Assembly (NCBI GenBank): GCA_026075535.2
Contig: AP026542.1
Coordinates: 3,534,001-3,598,000 of the forward strand
From: Tricholoma matsutake
Taxonomy: Eukaryota; Basidiomycota; Agaricomycetes; Agaricales; Tricholomataceae
DNA length: 64,000 bases
Direction of reading: 5' to 3'
Every line of letters starts with the position of its first letter. Position 1 is the stretch's first letter. The notes below the pieces were generated by a model. The model saw nothing but the letters and a program-made list of their open reading frames with translations, had not been told where the DNA came from and ran no database searches. Positions 9,459 to 21,945 of the stretch are shown here, one piece after another. The translations under genes were made by a program, and so were the position numbers.

Positions 9459-11055
9459 CCATGTGAATTGATTGGCCCACTCCAGGGCATAAGGTTTGAT
9501 ATTATATATCTAGGGTCAACCCTACCTGCTTCAACCCTAGTCTACCCTAGTCTGACCCTACTAGTCCCTAATAACCTTAAGTTCATCACACCTATGAATA
9601 GTCACAATGTTTCATGAATGGGCAGGTGTATGGCATTTTAGTGCCTGAATTATCTTTATGTCCATGTAATTGAATATCAAGAAGAGTTACAAGACCCCAA
9701 TCTTTCCACATGACAACCAGGTCATGCTTTGGCCCAGCAAAACAGAAATCACAGAAATAGGGCTTTTCAGAGCCTCAGTGTAATTGGTTCACATCCCATG
9801 AGTAAGTGTTTGTCAAGTAGCTGGTCATCCTTTCATTGAGTTACCTGTGAATAAGGGCTGATCCTCACATGCTATTACCTGGCATCTGTCTCCCCTGTTC
9901 AATGGGCTTACCTCCTACAGAGAGCACTACTTGGTGCTAAAGGATGAATCTGTGAAGTTGTTATTCTCATGTGACAATACCACTTGGTTTGTGCACACAC
10001 CCTTTCTTATGATTGAGGATGCAGTCCCAATGAACTCACAGAAATTCCATGATGCAATTGAGTCTCTTGCCTCTCAGCTACCATAGTAATGTCCGACACA
10101 TTAATTGTGGATGTCACATACAACATGTATAAGTAACCTCCGATGTTCACGATGAATAATCATATCCCACTCATGGCCCGCTGCTGAGCCCACTCACAGC
10201 CTGCTCCAGTTGGGAAGGTTGCATGGGCCTTACTTTCAATATCACCGTGTGTGACAAGTCACAGTCAAGAGTGCATGTGATGTCAGAAGCCAGGATTGTT
10301 GCAAGCTCCAGGGGCAGGCTGTCCTAGAACACACAGTAAACACGATCAACTTACCCTAAATGTTACATGAACCCATGGATTTTCATCATACTATATGTAC
10401 ATCCAAGATTGCTATGACTTGGATTGAAGAGATAACCAGCATGAGATTTACACATGTTCAACCTGGACCTCATGTCACCTATGGATCCTAATCTTACCAT
10501 TTGGCTGCGGGCCTGTGCACTTGATCCAGGCACAGTACTGCCCATCTGAGCACATTTTGAGCACATTTTGAGCACATTCGAGCACACTTCAGTGCACTTA
10601 CAGCTCATTTCCAGTGCATTTGGTGCATTTCAAGCACACTTATTTGATGAACTGATTGGCACAGTAATCTTGAAGGACTTACAGTGTTTCCGTAATCCTT
10701 TACACACCTGGTTGATTTTCATGCAGTATGCTTTCCACAATTACTTTCTACCTATTTTGAGTTGACCAATACCTTATGTACCATCTCAAGATTATTCTCC
10801 AAAGTCTATAGAATATGATTTCTTCCATGAAACATTAGCTGGTCCAAATTTTTATTTTGGAAATTCAGATGAAAAGGTGTTAAGATTTGGGAATTCAGTT
10901 GTTAATCATTCCCCAGATTAGGCATTCCTGACATATACAATGTCACTGAGCCACAGTGTGTAAAGGACTACTGGTGTGTAAAGGACCAAGGGAACACTGT
11001 ACAGAGGGAGAGAGGGGAAAGGGAAGATCTGTTGATTCAAAACTGGGGGAATAAA
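9459..11055. other. No gene recognised; short minisatellite
   Basis: Intergenic. There are repeated ACCCTAGTCT strings at about 9515-9575 and a degenerate minisatellite of TGAGCACATTT-like units at about 10545-10625. No open frame resembles a known family. Confidence 0.55.
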
Positions 11056-13412
11056 TCACATTTTGTCTACAAAGTGCAAATGTGGGAGATCATCTGAAGT
11101 AACCCCTGTGATGCTGTTATAAGATGGAACACTAGGTTCATCTTTGAAATTAACTTGGAACATCTCATTGAAAATAAGAACAGGAAATTGCTGTGTGAGG
11201 GAATGTGGGTCATCTCCTGGGGGGGATGATGATGGCATCCAATATGAGACTGGGGAGAGGACACCCTGCAACTGACCCATTAATGCAGAGGCAGTGAATT
11301 CAGGCAGACAGGGTGTGACAGGTTTTATGTCATAAGATACTTTGTGGTGGACCATTGCTGCCATTTGGAACCCCAGGGTTTTGTTCCAAAAGGCAGAGGC
11401 AGGTAACACATCTGCATAGTGACAAATGTCCAAGGTGCAGTCAAGCCAGTGAAGTAGATCTCTGGAGTGCTTCTGGATGTGGATGGCAATGAGGCAGTCC
11501 TGGGGAGAAATGATATCATCGTAGGCATCTGGATGCAAGACATTGGCAATTTCAGCCAGGGTGATGAGAGAGAAAATCCCTAACAGGGTAGATGGACTAC
11601 TTAAATCGGGAAGGTGAATCTGGTCCTCCATTGTGCCCAGCTGTTCCTCCATGAGTGGTTGTATGGTATATGCCTCAGCTAAATAGAGCAAGATGTGTTG
11701 CAATAGCTCACGACTGGCCTCCAACTGTGGTTTGGCTTCTTCACCACAGCTCCTGAGCAACACATCTACATATCCACCACATGTGTGAGACATAGTGGTG
11801 GGGCTATAAAAATAGGCCCCTAGTGTGATGGCAGGCTCTATTGTCAATACACGATAGAGCACACCAGGATGTAGGACTCTGGTGGGTATGTCAGCCAACA
11901 AACAAGATAAATTCTTTGAATGAACTGACAATGTTTGTCCTGCTTCCAACAGTACAGCCTCATGGATCCAGAACTGGTCATCAGTAATGGGCAACACACT
12001 GCATGACATGGTTGGCAAATGGGGAGGGCAGATATGACTTAATGCATGTGCAGGTGTGCAGATGTCCCACAAACCCTCCTGGATTGGAGTGGCCAAGCCA
12101 TATGCTTGCTGGCCACATAGAACTCTGATGGATGTGCAAAACCCATAGGAAGGGTCTATCCAGTTGGTGAATGAATGGTGTGTAGCAGCAGTGCTCCATC
12201 TTGTCTGTGCAGAAGGAAAAGGTATGTGTCAGTCACACCAAGGAGCATCCACCATATCTACCCATGCCTTCATGTCAGTTGCCAGAGATGAGGGTGGCGA
12301 GTACTGCGAAAAAGGCATAGGGATGCAGCTGGTGCTCAGTGCTGACCCAATCTCTGATTTGCTGCTTGTCACCAGATCATGCAGGCTACCTATGGCTGGG
12401 GGAGCACCAGGCTGTGTGTAATCTGCAGGGTGATCAGATTATAGACATTACAAGTCCATTTGACTCACCCTGCAATATGAGTTTGCTATGCCCAGCAAAT
12501 ATTTTGTGAAGTGTCTTGTCATTAAAGACAGACCCATCACCAAACCCTTCCAACACAATGTTGTGCTCTGAGAATGCATTCATTATGTTAAAAGATGTTT
12601 GGTTTGCTCCGAGAGCTGATGATGCATTTACGGCGAGGGGGATGTGGTTGTCTGTAATGATAGGAATCAACAGCCCCCTGATTATGGCGAGGGGGATGTG
12701 GCTGTCTGTAATGATAGGAGTCAACAAATGGGAGGTGGCTGGCTGGCCTGCCACTCTAGAAGGTGAGGATCAATGGTAGGTTGGGGGAGGTCTGCATTGG
12801 CAGAGGAAAGGAGCCCTGCAAGGCTAAATGCAAAGTTTTCAGGACTTTGATCATCTACCATGTGACCTGATCCAGCCATATCCAATATACCTGGATCCCT
12901 ACTAGAGAACAGATTTTCCAGTGAAGAAGGCTTGGGGTGTTTGAGGGCATCAAAGTGATCAGCAAGGTGTTTTGACCCTGTCCACCATGTCATGTCAGCT
13001 TCTGGGGATGGGGTGCTTCTCCAAGGAGAAGATAAGTGCCCTGGAAGGAGAAAGCCAGAGCTACTAGACTGTGGCACAGTACTGGGACCTGGAGATGCAT
13101 TAGCCCCTGCTGCCTCTGCTGTATGGCTCCTAGGTCCACTAAAAGGGGTAGCCTCCTGTTCACCCTGCCCACCTGCAGCTGGTAGACCCCTGCAGCATAA
13201 TACACAATATACAGAACATGAGCCATCATCTTTGGAAGTACAATCCATGACAAACCTTCAAACCAGCCTCTGGTGTCCAACAGCTCTGGATGACCTTCCA
13301 ACATCTCCTGGATTTCTAGCAATGCCCCCTCAACTGCTTCTTGTGTGGTCTTGACTCCATTAGCAATTTCCATTATAGCCTGCCACAGGGAATACTCTGC
13401 TTGCAAAATCAC
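11056..13412 (-). pseudogene. JmjC-like cupin protein, intron-containing, iron site degraded
   Basis: Minus-strand gene. The long 3' exon (12204 down to 11056) begins RWSTAATHHSFTNWIDPSYG and includes VLLEAGQTL, RVLHPGVLYRVLT and GAYFYSPTTMSHTC. Upstream exons: 12427-12239 (ending LATDMKAWVDMVDAPW), joined by a GTGTGACT..TGCACAG intron of about 34 nt; and an exon ending LHKIFAGHSKLILQ, joined in frame by a GTGAGT..CCCTGCAG intron (12477-12428). The N-terminal part (13412-12760) contains MILQAEYSLWQAIMEIANGV and a Ser/Pro-rich linker. Known: Agaricomycetes have expanded JmjC-like families with WGLAAT..GA...WHID..GF.T and PG..H.V.T...GGHFY motifs. Here the W-H-x-D position reads W-I-D, so the first iron-binding His is missing and catalysis is doubtful. 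A 52-bp tandem duplication lies inside the upstream exon (12634-12727). It may be a decaying gene or a pseudoenzyme; the family call is fairly secure, the exon ends less so. Confidence 0.6.
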
Positions 13413-13463
13413 CTGGGGTTTCTCCAGGGGGCTAAAGACCTTCAGGGCCTAGTGACGGTTTAA

Positions 13464-13670
13464 GCTTAAGCCTGGCAACAGTTGAAATTGAGTCTTATCC
13501 GTATTCAAGGTCGGTTTCCCATTTTCTCCTTTGCCTATTAATGTTGCACTGACTCAAGATACTTGCATTCTATTAGCCTAGTGAATTACTGCCGAAGTAT
13601 TTTGTTTCTTAGAGTGCGAAAGTTGTGCAAGGTTGCCAACTTTTGCCATCCAGTCTATATTCACCTCTTG
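13464..13670. repeat. Dispersed repeat, copy 1
   Basis: About 205 bp closely matching 17659-17864 (shared runs include CTATTAGCCTAGTGAATTAC and GCAAGGTTGCCAACTTTTGC). Neighbouring fragments of the same family recur at 14336-14403 and 17438-17505, indicating a longer dispersed element that has been broken up. Confidence 0.8.
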
Positions 13671-14404
13671 TTTTATGGTTCAAGCTTTCAAGGATGCAGC
13701 ACAAACCCATTGTCTAGCTGTAGTCCTGTTTGAAGTTTATGCTTCAGGTTATTACTCTCTACTTGCCCCTACCAATCGCTGTCCCAAAAGCATCGGGGAA
13801 TGTATCTAGGAGACTCTATAAACAATATCCCAAGTATGTCCCTTGTTTTAAAATTGTTATTGTGCTAACAGATCCTCCTCATACTTGCTCCTAGTTTGTT
13901 CTACTCTGCAAGCACTACCTGTTGACTTGAGCCCATCCCATCTTCAATGTTATTACACCTATGTCCTTGGCATACCTCGACGCCGTCCTCCTGTCTCCCT
14001 TACTACGGTACACTTGCAACTCATGTTTCAAACCCATGTATGCATGCTCCATACATATAAACAACATCCCAAGTATGTCCCTTCCTTTAAAAAATTATTC
14101 TACTAACAGATCCTCCTCAGACTTGCTCCTGTTAGTTTTACCACACTTAAACTCTGCAAGCATGACCTTCCAACCTGGACCCATCCTGAGAGCCTCAGAA
14201 AGGTGGATGAAGCAGCCTCGATATTGAAAATCATGTCACACATCACAGTTCCTCCATGAGAACCCTTTTTTTGCAGGATTCCTACATATTCATATGTTAC
14301 ATCCAGCTACTTTCTACGAAATCAGATCTAATCACAAATATTCATGTCACTGACATAGGACAAACATACTAAATGTTGCTCGCTGTGATTTAATAATTAC
14401 ACCA

Positions 14405-15640
14405 GTGGCCAATTCTCCAGACTAGACTGACTAGAGGTAGGCAAATCAAAAGCCACATCTACATCCAGATTGGCCATCATCCATCATGGACCAAGTGGTT
14501 TTGAGTGTTGGGTCAAGCATGATTGCAGGCCCAACACATAAGGCAAGGCAGGGGTAGGGGTATACCCTTGTGTTTTTGGGGCTAAGGGTATGAGGGGTAA
14601 GGGTAGGGGTTTGGAAGTTCATACCCCTGCATACCCCTGTACCCTTACTAAGGGTACAGGGGTATGCCAGGGGGTATGCTTATGTAAGAATATCATTTGA
14701 TTTTTTCAGCTACAAAGACTCATATTCAAGATTTTCATCAATTAAATTCAGATTTTGGGATTGTCCAACATGATAATGGCTTTCATATGTTAATAAGAGG
14801 TATTAATATGTGATATTAATAGTAAATACAATAGTTATCAACACTTTTCAAATGAATTTTGCTCTAAATATGTTGATTTTGTGCCAAACCCTTGTACCCT
14901 TGACAAACCCTCCCATACCCTTGGCAACCCTTATATGTTTCCATACCCTTACCCCTAAGGGTAGGGTGTTTAGGGGTAGGGGTAAGGGTATGAGATTTGA
15001 CACCCAGGGGTAACCCCTGCCTTGCCCTACCAACACATCATTTGCGATGGCAAATTCTCCAGACTAGACTCACTCGAGGCAAATCAAAAACAAATAGTCA
15101 CATTTGGATTGCAATGGGTCACACACAGTTGCAGGCCCAATGCTCAACAAATGCACACGATGATACCTAGGACTGCAGATGACCTTCGTAAAAGTAGGCT
15201 GAGCATTGCAAAAGTCATGTCAGTTGGCTGAAAATGCATAGCAAACAGAAACTTGCTTACAGGCAAATCAAAAAGGACATCCACATCCAGATTGGCCATG
15301 ATCATGCTCCCAAGTAGTTTTGAGTGCCATTGTTGGGTCAAGCATGATTGCAGGCCCGACACGACGTTCGCGATGGCAATTTTTTTAGGCCAGGTGCAGG
15401 CAAATTGAAAACAACATCTATGTTTGGATTCCATTATGCTCTGAGTAGTCTTGAGTGCCATGTGTTGGGTCAAGCATGATTGCGGGCTCGATACATCCCT
15501 CACCATGGCAGATTTTCTGGGCTAGACTCCCTTGAGGCAGGCAAATAAAATGGAAACATTCACGTTCGGATTGCATTGGGTCATGCATGGTTGCAGGCCC
15601 AATGCTCACTGAATGTGTACAATGATAGATGGCCTTTGCA
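14405..15640. repeat. Degenerate tandem repeat of about 130-190 bp, split by a MITE
   Basis: Several diverged units contain GGCAAATTCTCCAGACTAGACT, then AGGCAAATCAAAA, CATCCAGATTGGCCATGAT and GGTCAAGCATGATTGCAGGC, in that order (units near 14410, 15045, 15260, 15370 and 15505). MITE copy 2 sits inside one unit. No coding potential is evident. Confidence 0.75.
14539..15029. mobile_element. hAT-type MITE, copy 2 (491 bp)
   Basis: Nearly identical to the element at 8691-9179, differing at a few positions. The 8-bp target duplication CCAACACA is perfect (14531-14538 and 15030-15037). Having two independent 8-bp duplications around near-identical sequence fixes the element ends exactly and implies recent mobility from a transposase in trans. 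Confidence 0.93.
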
Positions 15641-16578
15641 ATGATCCTTCAGCAGCATAACCTGAATGACTTCTATGTGTTGTGTCAAGCAATATTAATG
15701 ATCCACCGTACAGGTCCTTGGGACATTCTTGACACATCCCTGACCTCCACTGAACTCAATTGAGGCAGCATACAGCAGCATTTGGTTCATGCAGAAATAT
15801 TGCATTTAGAAACTGAGAGTCAACAGGTGGGCCTGAGCTTCGAGTTAAGATACCTAGAGTCTGGGGAGGGTATGTTGAGAGCAATGGAAAGGTTACCTTT
15901 TAAGCTTGGCTGACGCTCAGATGCAACAGCATTTGGCGTGAGCATGGGTATCATATTTTTGGGCCTAGGGTCAGGACAGAGGCGGAGAGCTACTGGGTAC
16001 AATCTCAAAATGGACAGGATGATCTATAGTCCCTGGAGGTTTGGAGCCTTGTTTGTGAGCGTGCATCTTGAAGCATCTTGAAGAGATGGAAAGGAAAGTT
16101 TATGCGTTCGCTGGGCGCACAAATTTTGAAACCTGGGGAGCAGGGCAGCTGAGGGAGCTTGACGTAGAACAGAAATTGCGATGTGGTGGATAAGTGACCT
16201 TCACAAGATTGGGAAATCAATTGTGCACAATGAATATCGAGAATGCCTGGAGACCAAGTCAACGACTGCAGCACATCAGTGCACAGGTTGCTGGGATCAG
16301 TCTACTAGTGTTGTACCTGTGGGTAGAGCACTCACCTTTATCATAATCTGGACGACAGACCAGCATTGAACTGCCAATAATTGAAATTAGACTAGTATAT
16401 TCCTGCCAAGATTGAGTAATAAGTGTTGGGCAGGTCCACATGGGTGCTGAAGCACCCTTTCAAGAGCCTGGGTTTCTTGTGCCTCCAAACGTGCCAGGGA
16501 CAAGCAAGTAGGAGGGAAGACCAACCGATCACCATGAGGTCATGCTGATGTCATTCAAAGTTACAAAGAACACAAGAT
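15641..16578. other. No gene recognised
   Basis: Unassigned DNA. Frames on the minus strand over 15820-16440 are short and show no recognisable motif. Confidence 0.5.
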
Positions 16579-17352
16579 ATGTATAAGTCTGAGTGTCTTG
16601 CATGGACAAAGGGTGCTATGATGTCAGATTCTGAATCCTCCCTGGCCCTCGCCAATGAGCCAATGCTCACATTCTGTGATGACATCCACCCTAGCATCCT
16701 ACCTTTGCTTGTGCATACTGATCTAGCTCATTACTCTCATCCAACATGTCCATTAATTATTCATACCAGTCTGCCATCATCTGTGAGACCCATTCAAACA
16801 CACAGAGAGAGAAATAGGTGGAGAAGCCCATACAATGCAGTTTCCACTTCTTCATTGGAGTCAGCATATGGTGGGCCATTACCTCAACAGGTGCAAGAAA
16901 CAATAGCAGAGGACACAGATGGTCAACAAGCAATCAGAAAACCACCAGGTGAAGCTGGTCGACCAGGATGGGGAGGATATACCTTGGAGAAGGCAGTGGC
17001 ACCTGGGATAAATGAGTATTTGAAAGAATTCAGGTATGTTGCTGTGTGTAAACTCATGTGTTTTTATTGCATTTGATTGACCATTAAGGAGTATGTAAAG
17101 CTTGTTTCAAAGGATGAGCTCGACCTCACAAAAGTGTACACTAATCAGAAGATGGGTAATATTCTGAAAGTTGTCAATAAAGTATGCAGAAGTTCACATA
17201 ACTCTCTTGCATATGAACAATTAGAATTACAGGTTTGACAAAAGTTTCCCACTGTCAACAAATTTGATGAAGCATGGCCAATCCATGACCTTGTAAGGAT
17301 GCACTTGATGATACATTCATACACAGCAAGGTTAAGTGCCAAGCACAATTGA
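16579..17352 (+). pseudogene. Conserved-looking unknown protein gene with one intron and an internal stop
   Basis: Exon 1 (16579 to about 17032) encodes a Ser/Pro-rich N-terminus and then GEAGRPGWGGYTLEKAVAPG and INEYLKEF. A GTATGT donor at about 17033 and an AG acceptor at about 17087 bound a 50-odd-nt intron. Exon 2 continues EYVKLVSKDELDLTKVYTNQ and KMGNILKVVNKVC. An in-frame TGA at about 17236 interrupts it, after which the same frame goes on QKFPTVNKFDEAWPIHDLVR up to a stop at about 17350. The GGYTLEKAV...YK/LEF..YVK...HLD pattern resembles an uncharacterised Agaricomycete family; I cannot assign a function. The internal stop suggests a pseudogene. Confidence 0.5.
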
Positions 17353-17437
17353 TCACACTAAGAGGTATCGAAGTACCTAGCAGGATATATGACCCCATCA
17401 GGCAGTTCACATCTTCAAAGGGAGCTGCTGAAGCGTA

Positions 17438-17864
17438 ATATTCATGTCACTTACATAGGACAAACATACTAAATGTCACTCACTATGATTTAATAATTGC
17501 GCCAGCAGACCGTGACTTGGACTCACCCTCAGGTGCTCAGGCTTGTAAACCCTGATTCCATCTACCACAGTTGGACACTCAGTGGTCCAATCTCCAATTC
17601 AGAAAATGGTACATGGTTGCTGATTTTGTTATTACTAGTATTTGAGTTTGTGCTTGTTTTACAGTTTAAGCATGGCGATGGTTGAATTTGAGTCTTATCC
17701 ATGTTTAAGGTCAGTTTCCCATTTTCTCCTTTGCCTATGAATGTTGCACTGACTCAGATACTTGCATTCTATTAGCCTAGTGAATTACTGCCAAAGTACT
17801 TCATTTCTTAGATTGTGAAAGCTGTGCAAGGTTGCCAACTTTTGCCATCCAGTCTATATCCACC
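17438..17864. repeat. Dispersed repeat, copy 2
   Basis: Positions 17438-17505 match 14336-14403, the piece near 17605-17655 matches one near 8300-8345, and 17659-17864 matches 13464-13670. Here the three pieces are contiguous, so this copy may show the original order of the repeat. Confidence 0.75.
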
Positions 17865-18310
17865 TCTCACTAGCGCGTGCTTGAGCTTCCCAGCTGCTTT
17901 CCATCCCAAGTGCAGATACAGACATATGGCAGACCTTTGGATAGGTGGGCTTAAGGTGTGGGTGGTTATGAAGGCAGAGCTGACAAGGAAGATGGCCATG
18001 GAGGTTTATGATATGCATGGGTTGTTGGTGTATGCAAGGTAATTGATTTGCTTAAATCCCTCATGGACTCGCCATTTCCACTGAGCTGATTAGTGTTTTA
18101 AGGTCTGGTTTGGTCCAGTTTTTTGACCCCAAAGTGGGTTAACCAGTCCAGACTGCAAGCCCAAGTGACATAGACTGTAACCGAACCAATAGGACGTCCT
18201 AATCGGTTTGGTTACGGTCCAGAAAACCAGTTTAAACCAGTTTTCATCCCATTTTTTTGAGTATTAACTTAATTCTATTATATACTAAATAAAACTAATT
18301 ACATTTACAT

Positions 18311-18332
18311 GCTGCAAGCAGTTGCTTGCAGC
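18311..18332. repeat. Perfect AGCAGTTGCT palindrome
   Basis: Arms GCTGCAAGCA and TGCTTGCAGC (10 bp each) around GT. This is one of the best-preserved members of the dispersed palindrome family, here in the left part of the outer hAT-like element. Confidence 0.85.
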
Positions 18333-19010
18333 CGTGGTGTAAGAGAATGAAAAAGAAATAGAAAAAAGAAATAGAAATAGAAATAGAAAAAAACAAATTA
18401 AAAAACAAGAAAACAAGTCCACCAGCAAGCAGGGGCTCACGAGGCTGGATGGTGGTGCTGGGGAAGACACGTCAGTAGAAAACCACCCCTTCATCTCGCA
18501 TTTTGAGCAAGGGAGGGGTGGGTGTTGCATTGTTGCTGTCTCATGGTCCCTGTTGATGATGCTCAACCCAGAAACCCAAACAAAACCCACAAAAAGGCTT
18601 TGGATGGTATAACACAAGTCAGAGGAAGGATGGGAGGCCCTCTAGACGTCACCTGTCAGATCAACCGTCAAATAGCCATAAAAGGACTGCTTGTCGAAGC
18701 AGTTTGAAGCTAAAAGAATGTGTTTTGAGGACTTGTGATGATTTCCAAGACATTGCGATGATTTTCGAGATGTTGCAATGCTTTTCGAGATGTTGCAATA
18801 TTTTTCAAAGACATTTTGAGGAATTTCGAGTGCGCAAATATGATCGGATGCAAGATCGGCAGACTAGTTGAGTAGTAGAAGCAAAGCAAAGGCAAATTGA
18901 GGGAAATGAGAGTGAAAATAGCGTAATGCGAGGAATTTCAAGGAATTTCAAGGAAGTTTAGCATAAAACACCAAACTTTGGACTGAATAAGACTAAACCA
19001 AACTCTCAAA

Positions 19011-21045
19011 TAGGGTGTAGCATGGGTCACACCATGGGTAAAACTTTACACACCACACCCACACCTGCCAACACCACACCCATTCCAACACCGCAACCGC
19101 GGTGCCAGGTTTTTACCGCGGTCCATCATAAAATACTGCAGGTGCGACACCATGTATATACACTGTGGTTTTAGTTATATGTTTTGCCTCGTATTTGTTG
19201 TTTTATATTGCTAAGCATAGTATATTTGTATTAACTACACCCTATATACATGCTTAAGCTGCAGTCCATAATTTATTATCATTTGATTCGTTGAATAGCA
19301 TGAGAGATGACACAAGTGTTAAAATTTTATTGAGCCAACTAAGTTCCCTCGCACAAAGCAAGGAGGGGCCACAAAAATAATTAATATCAAAAAGGAAAAA
19401 ACCTCCCTCTTGTCATCCTTCCTGTCGATCTGTTGTTGTTGTTGTTGTTCCCCATGGTCCCGTGCTCCCTGTCCTCCCATTGTTGTCGATGTCGTCCTCC
19501 CCATTAATACTTGCGGCAGTGAGGGTGCTGCAGCTGTGGCCATCCCATCCCCATCCCTGTTCCCATCTTTGTCTTTGTCTTTGTCTGCAGCACCCATGGT
19601 CCACCCTGCAAGCAGTTGCTCACAGTGGTGGGGGTGGGTGCTGGGTCGTTATGGCAGTTGGGGGTGTGGTGTGGTGCCTCGTCATCCTGTGCGGGGGCTG
19701 CTGTCATCATCGTCATTGCCATCGTCTTCGTCTTCATTGTTGTCCCAATTGTCCCTCCCTCATAGTTGCTGTTGTTGTCATCCCCTGGTCGTTCCTCGTT
19801 GTCATGCAGTCCTGGGTTGGTTGTTGGACCCTGTCATTTCCCTCATTGTTGTGGTTGTTCCTCATTGTCAGCCTGTCCCTGGCTCGCAGTGGCAATGGGG
19901 GGTGCTGGTTTGTGTGCATTGTCCTGTCGTTGTTCCCCTCCACATTGTCGTTGTTCTGCTTGCTCCCTCTCCCCATCATCCCTGTACTCATTGTTCCCCG
20001 TTTTCCCCCCGCAAGCAGTTGCTCACGGCTGTGCTTCAGGGAGCTGCAGTGGTCATCGGCTAGTGGAGGTGTAGGTGCATTAGATAGGGTTGTTGTGTTG
20101 TTGTGAGATAAAACCTGTAGATAGTGAAAATAGAAGTTAGTTGAATTAAGAAAAACAAGAAACATCTATAAAAACTTACCTGGGACCTGTGCCTCATCCT
20201 TGTCCTCATACCCTGTCCCATCCCCCTGTTCACCTTCCCACTGTTCGTTTGTTCAGTGACCATGTGTGCCATCAGTCGTTGTGAGATAAGAGCTGTAAAT
20301 AATGAAATGGAAGTAAGCTGAACGAAGAAAACAAGAAGGAAGAACTTACCTGTGCCTAAATGACACATATCTAGACATCATGAAGGGCCCGTGCCTCGTC
20401 CTTGTACCCCCATCCCATTCCCATCTTCCTGCCATTTCTTCATTTGTTTGTTTGTTTGTTCAGTGGTGGTGGTGGTGGACCTTGGTGGCCATGTCGTTGT
20501 CACTCACATCCCATTTGGATGGGGAGGAGAGTGGCATTGCATCGGCAGCCATTGTTGAGCTGAAAACAGTGTGACCTAGCAAAAAGATCAATTTGTTAGT
20601 TAGTTGAAGAGAAAGAAACAAAGGACTTACTGGTAATTTGATGGGGGAGGTTGTCATGGTGAGAATGAAACTTTGATCTAGACAAGAAGGAGTGCAGATT
20701 ATTAGTGAAAAGGAGAAAGAACTTATCTGAGGGTGTTATCAAGTGATGGTGGAGAGTGATAACAACAGTGTTGATCAATTAGTCGCATTCCCACAGTCTC
20801 GTTTTTCGCGATTAAGTATGGGCCACACTGAGCATTGCACAACCAACCAAGAATGACATGAATAAATTAAGTGAAATTGTGATAAGTGATTGGCTAGCTG
20901 CCAACTTGGCAATACCGTGAAAACCTGTGACACCGTGTGTATGGGTGTGGTATCACACAGGTTGAGGATTTCAGGCACTGTACCCATACATGTACACCCC
21001 GTGACCTAAACACTGCAGGTTTACCCGCACCTGTGCTACACCCTA
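19011..21045. mobile_element. hAT-like transposon of 2.0 kb (inner), nested
   Basis: The left end is TAGGGTGTAGCATGGGT and the right end is the complement of TAGGGTGTAGCACAGGT. A perfect 8-bp target duplication CTCTCAAA lies at 19003-19010 and 21046-21053. Subterminal regions contain GGTAAAAC, CACACC and ACCGCGGT repeats. The interior has no transposase; it carries a minus-strand, intron-bearing gene-like module and two decayed AGCAGTTGCT palindromes (about 19606-19625 and 20010-20029). The TSD and ends place it as a later insertion into the 18091-22990 element. Confidence 0.88.
20100..20760 (-). other. Spliced gene-like cargo inside the inner hAT-like element
   Basis: On the minus strand there are four intron-like segments. 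(1) About 20725-20670: donor-like ATAAGT (G to A of GTAAGT), acceptor CTTGTCTAG. (2) About 20633-20577: GTAAGT, branch ACTAACTAAC, TTTTTGCTAG. (3) About 20350-20291: GTAAGT, acceptor TTTACAG. (4) About 20180-20118: GTAAGT, branch AACTAACTTC, acceptor CTACAG. Exons between them are short. One encodes SSPSKWDVSDNDMATKV and ends in a run of five His codons before a TGA; another reads ADDHCSSLKHSREQLLA. Retained introns show DNA-level capture rather than retroposition. No known domain is found. It may be a captured host gene fragment (Pack-type) or a family-specific accessory gene. Confidence 0.45.
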
Positions 21046-21840
21046 CTCTCAAATCACTGTGATCTGGGAGGAAGATGATGACTTTCTTGTTTTTCTTTGT
21101 ATCTAGTACATCTTTTTATATAAAATAAAGAAAGTACCTAAAAAGGCTAGAGAAAATGAGGCAAACATGTGGAAAACTCGAGGCAAAAGACAATATAAGT
21201 ATATCAGAACAATAAAGTGAGCCTAGAAGGGGTGAATATAACACATGATGAAGAAATAATAAGAAAGAATAGCTAAAACCGGACTGTCCTTGTTATAAAT
21301 TGAATAAAAGATCGGAAACTGCTTTGAGTGGATTGTATGCATGCACATGTGGTCGAAATGTGTTCGATATACTTGATATAGTGTCCCATGTGTCCAGCAT
21401 GCATCCGAAGATTGTTCAAACAGGAAATACTGTGTCCGACAATGTTTTTCGAGGTTTGATGTTTTTCGAAGATTTTCAAAGATTCTTCGGACTTCATTCA
21501 TGGCCCGATATCAGTGCGATATTGTTTGACAGTGGTAGGGGATACGTCTGGCATGTGTGCGATGATTATTTGGATAGCGATATAGTGTCTGATGTCGATT
21601 TTCAATGTTCAATGATTTTCAAAGTCAGTCAAGGAAATATTGGACTTGTTTGAAGGCCGATATCATTGCAATATTGCTCGAAACTGGTTCGGAACCCATC
21701 GACGATGTTCCAAGTGTATATCCTGAGCTGTACAAAGGTCGGGGGAATTGTATTATGGCAGCCAAAGGCATACAAAGAATTTTGAGGTGTTGCAAAGAAT
21801 TTCAAAGTGTTGCGAAGGATTTCAAAGCATTCTCATGACT

Positions 21841-21945
21841 TTGTAGAGGTTTGTAGAGCTTTGGAGGGGTTTGTAGAGCTTTGGAGGGGTTTGTAGAGCT
21901 TTGGAGGGGTTTGTAGAGCTTTGGAGGGGTTTGTATGGGTTCGTA
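21841..21945. repeat. 21-bp minisatellite
   Basis: Four near-perfect copies of GTTTGTAGAGCTTTGGAGGGG plus partial copies, in the right part of the outer hAT-like element. Confidence 0.9.

Noticed and set aside
20460..20480. Engineered His tag (HHHHH followed by stop)
   Set aside because: It arises from a GGT/CCA microsatellite in a low-complexity region; no vector sequence surrounds it.
21300..21653. 117-codon plus-strand ORF in the outer hAT-like element
   Set aside because: It overlaps subterminal repeat sequence with no motif; likely chance.
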